A stretch of 11,544 bases of DNA. Source: Acidimicrobiia bacterium. GTDB taxonomy: Bacteria > Actinomycetota > Acidimicrobiia > Acidimicrobiales > SZUA-35. Shown here in pieces: positions 7,249 to 11,544 of the stretch. The DNA lies in assembly GCA_029857855.1 (NCBI GenBank), contig JAOUGG010000027.1, positions 1-11,544 of the forward strand, read 5' to 3'. The translations under genes were made by a program, and so were the position numbers. Positions within the stretch are counted from its first letter, which is position 1, and every line of letters begins with the position of its first letter. The notes beneath the pieces were generated by a model. It was not told the origin of the DNA. It worked only from the letters and a program-made list of their open reading frames with translations, and did not search any database.

Positions 7249-7941
7249 TCACGAACCCGTGTAGAGCCCGCGGACCAGACGCCCGGGCACGAACGGATCT
7301 CGACCGAGCGGGTCGCGGGCCAATCGGTCGGCTATCACCATGATCACGCTTGGATTGTGGGCCAGTCCGTAGTGGGTGCCCCGGACCTCGACGTTCTCCC
7401 GTCCCGGTCCGGGGTCGACGAGCGAATCCCTCCAGTCGACGACCGAGTCGCTCTTGGAGTAGATCGACGAGGTCGGAGTGTCCGGAGGCGACCAGGCCCG
7501 CTTCGCCTCCATTGAATGCAAGGGGCTCCCGAGCGTGACGACCTGACGCACCAGAGCCGGCCGGACGCGAGCCAGGTGACGACCAAACACGCCACCGAGG
7601 CTCCAACCCACGACATCGAGTGGCACGCCGTGACGGTCGTGCAGATCCTCGAGTCGGTCGATCAAGGCGGCGATGGTCGCTTCGTGGAGTCCACGGTTAA
7701 CGCCGAGACCCCAGCCGTGGGGCCGGTATCCGAGGAGGCGTAACACCAAGCGGAGCGGGATGGTCTGAGTGTCCGAGGCGGTGAAGGCGGGAATCACCAG
7801 CACCGGCCGACTGTCGCCGCGGGGAAGAAGCACAAGGAACGGCAAGGCCACGACGAACGCCGCCAGCTCGCCGAACACCCGGAGCCAAACCGGATCGAGC
7901 CGAACCAACCGTGAACGCCGGTCGGAAGGTGGATCGCCCAT
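7249..7941 (-). CDS. alpha/beta hydrolase, membrane-anchored
   Basis: The 230-residue protein belongs to the actinobacterial lipase-like alpha/beta hydrolases, related to PGAP1-type esterases. The nucleophile elbow is GWSLGG (Ser114); the acid is probably Asp165 (YSKSDSVVDW), and His190 or His195 (GTHYGLAHNPSV) is the catalytic base. The opening strand VLVIPAFTASD (48-57) and the segment LGYRPHGWGLG (70-80) are characteristic of the group. Residues about 21-40 form a hydrophobic helix and probably a membrane anchor. Substrate is not evident; lipids or carboxyl esters are likely. Start ATG 7941 is supported by TAGGAT exactly 6 nt upstream. The exporter gene follows 77 bp downstream on the same strand. 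Confidence 0.85.
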   Translation of the reverse strand: MGDPPSDRRSRLVRLDPVWLRVFGELAAFVVALPFLVLLPRGDSRPVLVIPAFTASDTQTIPLRLVLRLLGYRPHGWGLGVNRGLHEATIAALIDRLEDLHDRHGVPLDVVGWSLGGVFGRHLARVRPALVRQVVTLGSPLHSMEAKRAWSPPDTPTSSIYSKSDSVVDWRDSLVDPGPGRENVEVRGTHYGLAHNPSVIMVIADRLARDPLGRDPFVPGRLVRGLYTGS

Positions 7942-8204
7942 CCGACAATCCTACCGACACCCACCGGTCCAGCCTTCGTGTCTGGGACTAGCCCGGGCCC
8001 TCCACGCGCCGCTGCACACCGTCGACGAACTCGAGGTGTGGCAGTCGACGACCGGGCAGGCCTCGCCGATGAACTCGATCCCCGTACAACCCGCGATTTA
8101 GGGTTCTTTTAGACCACCGTTAGGAGCCTGTCGCCCGGGTCCGCGGGATACTTCTACCGGAGCTCGACAGCGGTTCCACAGACAACGAAAGGGGAACGAA
8201 GCGT
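7942..8204. other. region without a recognisable gene
   Basis: No gene is identified here. Apart from the hydrolase promoter at the left end, the region holds a short minus-strand frame (about 8095 to 7951) with natural codon use, containing IEFIGEACPVVDCHTSS and four Cys in about 30 residues, but with no start codon because a TAA precedes it. It may be a remnant. A TAGGGT hexamer at 8099-8104 and GATACT at 8147-8152 are possible plus-strand -10 elements for the frame starting at 8205; neither has a good -35. Confidence 0.4.
7948..7953 (-). promoter_or_regulatory. leaderless -10 element of the alpha/beta hydrolase gene
   Basis: The minus strand reads TAGGAT-TGTCGG-ATG, a TANNNT hexamer exactly 6 nt from the start codon. 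No Shine-Dalgarno is present. Confidence 0.6.
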
Positions 8205-8594
8205 ATGGGTCGACTGCTCGACGCACTTCGAGGACGACGCCGGCAGCCGGCCCGAATCGAGCCTCCCCGGCTCAGTCCGAGCTGCCGAACGATCCGGCGG
8301 CTCGGGTTCTCCCACCGCTGCTGCCACCGAACCATCCCCATCGCACCACGCTGATCCACCTGGCCGGGGTCCTCCAAACCACTCTGCCAATGCGGACTGA
8401 CGGAGCCGCCTGGGCCGTCGCCGGCCGAGGAGCTCGAACGGGTTGATCGAGGGTCCGACGACGAATCCTCCGTCACCCGGAACGAGCTGACGCGACAACC
8501 GGGCCCAATAATGGCCTGCCACTTGGCCATGTCTTGGCCGATCGTTGCCCGTTCCGACATTGCCAGAGCCCGTGGCATCGTCCAAGATCGTTGA
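8205..8594 (+). pseudogene. frame-shifted gene for an unknown ~129-residue protein
   Basis: An ATG at 8205 with an AAAGGGGA ribosome-binding site about 10 nt upstream starts MGRLLDALRGRRRQPARIEPP; the frame would then stop at 8352-8354. One more C in the C-run near 8264-8267 moves reading into a natural-looking frame (AQSELPNDPAARVLPPLL, then TTLIHLAGVLQTTLP and DGAAWAVA). Removing one G near 8423 returns to the first frame (EELERVDRGSDDESS, MACHLAMSWPIVARSDIARA) down to the TGA at 8592-8594. A strong terminator with its T-run on this strand follows 40 bp later. I do not recognise a family. Alternatives are a true pseudogene, two sequencing errors in homopolymers, or a chance pattern; an opposite-strand open frame over the same bases begins inside the terminator stem and is less credible. 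Confidence 0.4.
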
Positions 8595-8634
8595 CGGGCG
8601 ACGGTATCACCGAATTTTTCAGTGCGGACTGAGG

Positions 8635-8689
8635 AAATCACCTGGGCGCCGTTGGGATCGTGATCCCCCCGGCGCCCAGTTGATTTTTT
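8635..8689. terminator. strong intrinsic terminator, probably bidirectional
   Basis: The arms AAATCA-c-CTGGGCGCC (8635-8650) and GGCGCCCAG-t-TGATTT (8671-8686) pair over 15 bp with a single mismatch, and the apex holds a second dyad GGGATC-gt-GATCCC (8654-8667). On the plus strand a run of six T (8684-8689) completes a classical terminator. On the minus strand it starts 11 bp after the stop of the solute-binding protein gene and ends in ATTT, so it can serve that gene as well. The better T-tract on the plus strand implies a real plus-strand transcript reaching this point. Confidence 0.85.
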
Positions 8690-8699
8690 GCGGAGCCTG

Positions 8700-9935
8700 T
8701 CAGCCGGCGGCCCTGGCCTGGGCCAGCCACTGGTCGACCGCCGGCCGGTTCTCCGTGATCCAGTCCTGGGCGTGTCGCTCGAGATCCTCGGGCGACGTCT
8801 CCCCCGTGTCGTACTTCACGTTGGCCAGCGCCACGTCGAGCACCTTCAACTGCACCTGCTCGAACAGCACCCGGGCCGACGGATTGGCGTCGAGGAAATC
8901 ATTGCGGGCGGTCACCTTGATGTCGGCGGCCGGCCATCCCAGCCAGCACGGATCGCCGGTGCAGGCCGGACCGAGCGCCGGAGGCTGACCGTCGTTGAAG
9001 TCGTACTCGGGCGTGATCGATCCGTCGAGCATCTTCTCCTGGCCGCCGATACTCAGCCACATCACGTTGTCACCGGGACGCAGCCGGGTCAGGTACCCGG
9101 ACGGGCTCCACGTGTACTGCAGCACGGCGGTTCCGCCGTCGACCTGCCCGACCGACTCGTCGACCATGGCGTCATAGTCGCCGCTGATCTGCTCCAGGTT
9201 CGACCATCCGTTGAACTCGATCAGCTCGTTCAAGATCTTGTAGCAGCCCCAGTCGTCGGGACAGCCGTGCACATCGGCCAGGCCGTTGCCGTCGGCGTCG
9301 AACAATTCCACGAGCGCCGGGTCGCTGTTGATCTGGTCGAGGGAGGAGATGCCGAACTCGTCGGCCACCGGTTTGGTGATGACGACACCCTCCAGCCCGG
9401 CGGCCGGCAGGAGGTTGCCGAGTGAAGTCACGTGGTCGCTGACCTTCGACCCGTCGCCGAGCTCCTCGTCGATGAAGGTCTGATGGTTCGGCAGCCACGA
9501 GTTGGTCCAGAAATCCATGGTGCCCTCGGCCATCGCCTTGAAGGCGTCGGTCGGTCCGAGTTCGTTGGCCCCCGGGTCGCTCACCGTGTAGCCGAGTTCC
9601 TCGAGCAGCGACTTGAACAGGGCGGCCTGGAAGTACCCGGTGCTCCAGGTGGCCCGGCCGACGGTGACGGACACCCCGGCACCCGGGGTCGGGTTGGCCG
9701 ATGCGTCGGTCGACGGAGCGGCGACCGCCTGACCATCGCCGGAGTCGAGCGACGACGAGCTGACGACCTGGTCGGCACGTGGTCCGCCCGGCGCGTCGAA
9801 CAACGGAGGGATGCCGGCGACGCCGATCAGGTAGCCGCACAGTGCGATGAGCGCAGCTTCGAAACCGAGCCGGATGTTGCGCGACCGATCGGTCTGCGGG
9901 GCTCGGCGGTGGTCGATGGTGTTTTGCGTGTCCAT
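8700..9935 (-). CDS. ProX/OpuAC-type solute-binding protein with membrane anchor
   Basis: The protein (411 residues) is a periplasmic-type binding protein of the glycine betaine/proline family (Pfam OpuAC), which passes quaternary amines to an ABC importer. A single helix at about 22-44 acts as uncleaved anchor or signal sequence; no lipobox is seen. A Ser/Pro/Asp-rich linker (50-87) follows, then the domain: VTVGRATWSTGYFQAALF (90-107), MDFWTNSWLPNH (140-151), LEGVVITKPVADEFGI (181-196). DADGNGLAD (213-221) looks like a calcium loop, and it is followed by Cys225/Cys231; Cys325/Cys330 form another likely disulfide. Aromatic residues Trp97, Trp143 and Trp147 could form the usual cation cage. 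No permease or ATPase gene is adjacent. It lies 83 bp downstream of the CHRD-BON-OmpA gene, same strand, with a weak AGGA site before ATG 9935. Betaine specificity is by family only. Confidence 0.85.
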   Translation of the reverse strand: MDTQNTIDHRRAPQTDRSRNIRLGFEAALIALCGYLIGVAGIPPLFDAPGGPRADQVVSSSSLDSGDGQAVAAPSTDASANPTPGAGVSVTVGRATWSTGYFQAALFKSLLEELGYTVSDPGANELGPTDAFKAMAEGTMDFWTNSWLPNHQTFIDEELGDGSKVSDHVTSLGNLLPAAGLEGVVITKPVADEFGISSLDQINSDPALVELFDADGNGLADVHGCPDDWGCYKILNELIEFNGWSNLEQISGDYDAMVDESVGQVDGGTAVLQYTWSPSGYLTRLRPGDNVMWLSIGGQEKMLDGSITPEYDFNDGQPPALGPACTGDPCWLGWPAADIKVTARNDFLDANPSARVLFEQVQLKVLDVALANVKYDTGETSPEDLERHAQDWITENRPAVDQWLAQARAAG

Positions 9936-10018
9936 TGAGCGAACGTCCTGGTGTTTGCCTCTGTTGTACGAACGTCGACGGGCCGGTTGGCACCGACCGG
10001 TCCACGAATCGATCTGAT

Positions 10019-11544
10019 CTAGGAGTCGATACTGATCTCGATACGCCGGTTCCTGGACCGGCCTTCTTCGGTCGAATTGTCATCGATCGGCTGCTCCGGG
10101 CCCGCGCCCTGCACCCGGATGCGCTCGGCCGGCACGCCAAGCTCGGCCAGACGGGCGCGGATGTTGTTGGCCCGTCGCAACGACAGTTCGATATTGAACG
10201 AGTAGGGTCCGACGTCGTCGGTGTGACCGGTGATTGTCATCGTCCACGTCGGATTGACGATCATCAGATCGGCCAGCGTCGACAGCACCGCCGGGTCGCC
10301 GGAGATCTGATCCTGGCCCGAGCCGAACAACAGCGCGTCGGCCACGATCACCTTGCCGCTCGGTGCCGGCGCACCCGCCTGCACCGTCAGGTTGTCGACC
10401 ACGTCGACCCCCATGCCCGACAGGGCGATGAACGCCGCCCGGAGTTGGTCGGCCGTCTGCTCGTCGGGCACCATGCCCTCGAAACTCACCCGACCGGACT
10501 CGACGACCAGATACGCCCCCTCGTCGGCCGACCCGAACAGGCCGTCAGCCGCACCGTCGTCACCGGCGGCCGCCGCTTCCTGGCCGGCCACCAGCGCCGG
10601 GTCACGATTGTCGAACACGGTGGTCGCCGCGGAGAGCTGGGCCCGCAGCACAATCTCACGTTCACCGGCGTGGGCGGCGACGTAGAATCCCTCGCTGCCT
10701 GCCAGTGCTCTGGTCAGATCGATCGGACTGGCGTTGACGCAGCGGGGCACCGAGTTCTCGACCTCGCCGAGGTCCACAACGATCGGTCCGGCCTTGGGAA
10801 ACTCGGCCTCGTGGATGTAGGCGTTGTACCGGCCGTTCATCGCCGGCGAGTCGAACACGTGACAGACCTGCCCCGTCAGTGCATTCAGATACAGCTCGAC
10901 GGTCCCGGTCGACCCGGTACCGGTGTAGGGATCGATAAGCGCCAGTTCCAACCCGACGAGACCATCCTCGTCGGCCGCCGGCAACGCAGCCGGACTGAGC
11001 GGCGCCAAGTCCTCCTGGGCACTGGCACCACCCTCACTGTCGTTGGTTTGACCGACATCGGCCGTGTCGCCGCCGATCGTGATCTCCTGACCGCCATCGG
11101 AGCCGCGGAACATCCAGCCGACGAGCCCGGCCAGCACAACCAGAGCGGCCACGGCGCCGACGACCGGTAGCGGACCGGACCGCATGGCGTCGAAAGGGCT
11201 CGACGAAGCGTTTCGGGAAGCGCCACGACCACCGTCGAAACCGCCACCGTCGAAACCGCCGACGGCCGGGTTGCGACCGGTCGGCACTCCCCCCGGGGGA
11301 ACCTGGTTCATAGGCAGTGAGGCCGGGGTGGAGGCCGGAACTGCACCCGGCATGCGAGGACGACCCATCACGCCGTCCGGATCGTTGATGGCCGGCTCCT
11401 GTCCCGTCGAATTGATCACCGGTACCTGGCCGGTCGGCGACAGGGGCGCATTCGGTGGGACCGCGACCCCACCGGACGCCGGGTCGAACCAAGGCGCCAC
11501 GTACCGGTCGTCGGTGTAGTCGGGCAGCGAAGGATCGTCGAGCG
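10019..11544 (-). CDS. membrane protein with CHRD-like, BON-like and OmpA domains, 5' end beyond the window
   Basis: The frame is open to the right edge; residues are numbered from the GTG at 11500, but 14 more codons precede it, so the true start probably lies outside. In order: a Pro/Gly-rich cytoplasmic region (1-107), one membrane helix (about 111-131), a linker, a CHRD-like domain (about 182-290: LTGQVCHVF, AYIH at 227-230, GPIVVDL, Cys254, FYVAAH, LRAQL), a BON-like segment (about 328-373: VVESGRVSFEGMVPDEQTADQL) and an OmpA C-terminal domain (about 383-493: ITGHTDDVG, LSLRRANNIRARLAELG, EEGRSRNRRIEI), which binds peptidoglycan. Anchor plus BON plus OmpA recalls ArfA/Rv0899; the CHRD-like insert is unusual. 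Cys213 and Cys254 may form a disulfide. It probably tethers the cell wall to the membrane. The gene for the solute-binding protein follows after 83 bp. Confidence 0.85.
   Translation of the reverse strand, partial: LDDPSLPDYTDDRYVAPWFDPASGGVAVPPNAPLSPTGQVPVINSTGQEPAINDPDGVMGRPRMPGAVPASTPASLPMNQVPPGGVPTGRNPAVGGFDGGGFDGGRGASRNASSSPFDAMRSGPLPVVGAVAALVVLAGLVGWMFRGSDGGQEITIGGDTADVGQTNDSEGGASAQEDLAPLSPAALPAADEDGLVGLELALIDPYTGTGSTGTVELYLNALTGQVCHVFDSPAMNGRYNAYIHEAEFPKAGPIVVDLGEVENSVPRCVNASPIDLTRALAGSEGFYVAAHAGEREIVLRAQLSAATTVFDNRDPALVAGQEAAAAGDDGAADGLFGSADEGAYLVVESGRVSFEGMVPDEQTADQLRAAFIALSGMGVDVVDNLTVQAGAPAPSGKVIVADALLFGSGQDQISGDPAVLSTLADLMIVNPTWTMTITGHTDDVGPYSFNIELSLRRANNIRARLAELGVPAERIRVQGAGPEQPIDDNSTEEGRSRNRRIEISIDS

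Noticed and set aside
8120..8641. Minus-strand open frame of 173 codons upstream of the hydrolase gene
   Set aside because: Its ATG lies within the stem of the strong terminator, there is no ribosome-binding site or promoter, and the C-terminal half is Arg/Ser-rich. It is not fully excluded, since codon use in this region does not clearly favour either strand.
9983..10000. Hairpin CCGGT/ACCGG between the OmpA-domain gene and the binding-protein gene as a terminator
   Set aside because: The stem is only 5 bp and no T-run follows on either strand.
9935..11170. Plus-strand open frame of 411 codons over the OmpA-domain gene
   Set aside because: Mirror of a frame with three recognisable domains; no motif, and high Arg/His/Val composition.
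10019..11544. Outer-membrane porin of the OmpA type
   Set aside because: There is no N-terminal beta-barrel; the protein has a proline-rich cytoplasmic part and a single hydrophobic helix, so it is a membrane-anchored peptidoglycan-binding protein.

Overview
The window is high-GC DNA with the gene set of an actinomycete. My best guess is an Acidimicrobiia / Ilumatobacter-like member of Actinomycetota. The reasons are a dciA-gyrB pair from the replication-origin cluster, strong G/C preference at third codon positions, several promoters of the TANNNT type placed directly against start codons (leaderless mRNAs), and an ArfA/Rv0899-like membrane protein with BON and OmpA domains. The genus is inference. 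I see no tRNA, rRNA, CRISPR array, insertion sequence or phage gene.

Layout. Positions 1-2148 (minus strand) hold the start of gyrB, which runs off the left edge, and upstream of it dciA, with a terminator and a separate gyrB promoter between them. recF would normally stand upstream of dciA, but here positions 2183-3117 hold gene debris: the tail of an ABC-transporter ATPase, an ABC-2 permease with an internal deletion and frameshift, and, on the other strand, the last 27 residues of an NTF2/SnoaL-like protein. Positions 3228-4187 carry an endonuclease/exonuclease/phosphatase-family enzyme. A fourfold perfect 16-bp tandem repeat separates it from a convergent homocysteine S-methyltransferase (4308-5219). 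That gene diverges from a nicotinamidase (pncA, 5407-6045). The short divergent region contains three 10-bp-phased TTTCG repeats.

Positions 6188-7941 (minus) hold a membrane-anchored alpha/beta hydrolase followed by an EamA/DMT-type exporter. A possible truncated reading frame lies just beyond the exporter. Positions 7942-8699 contain no gene I can name. They hold a plus-strand candidate with two compensating single-base shifts (8205-8594) and then a long, nearly perfect terminator hairpin. Positions 8700-11544 (minus) hold two membrane-tethered extracytoplasmic proteins: a ProX/OpuAC-type solute-binding protein, and upstream of it a protein with a proline-rich cytoplasmic part, one membrane helix, a CHRD-like domain, a BON-like domain and an OmpA peptidoglycan-binding domain. 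The latter runs off the right edge.

The intact metabolic genes are mostly single units with their own promoters: NAD salvage (pncA), methyl transfer to homocysteine, a small-molecule exporter and a lipase-like hydrolase. The most unusual items are the CHRD-BON-OmpA architecture, the decayed genes at the recF position, four promoters sharing an identical six-base spacing to the start codon, the natural Asn in the GyrB EGDSAGG motif, and the frame-shifted unknown gene ahead of the strong terminator.
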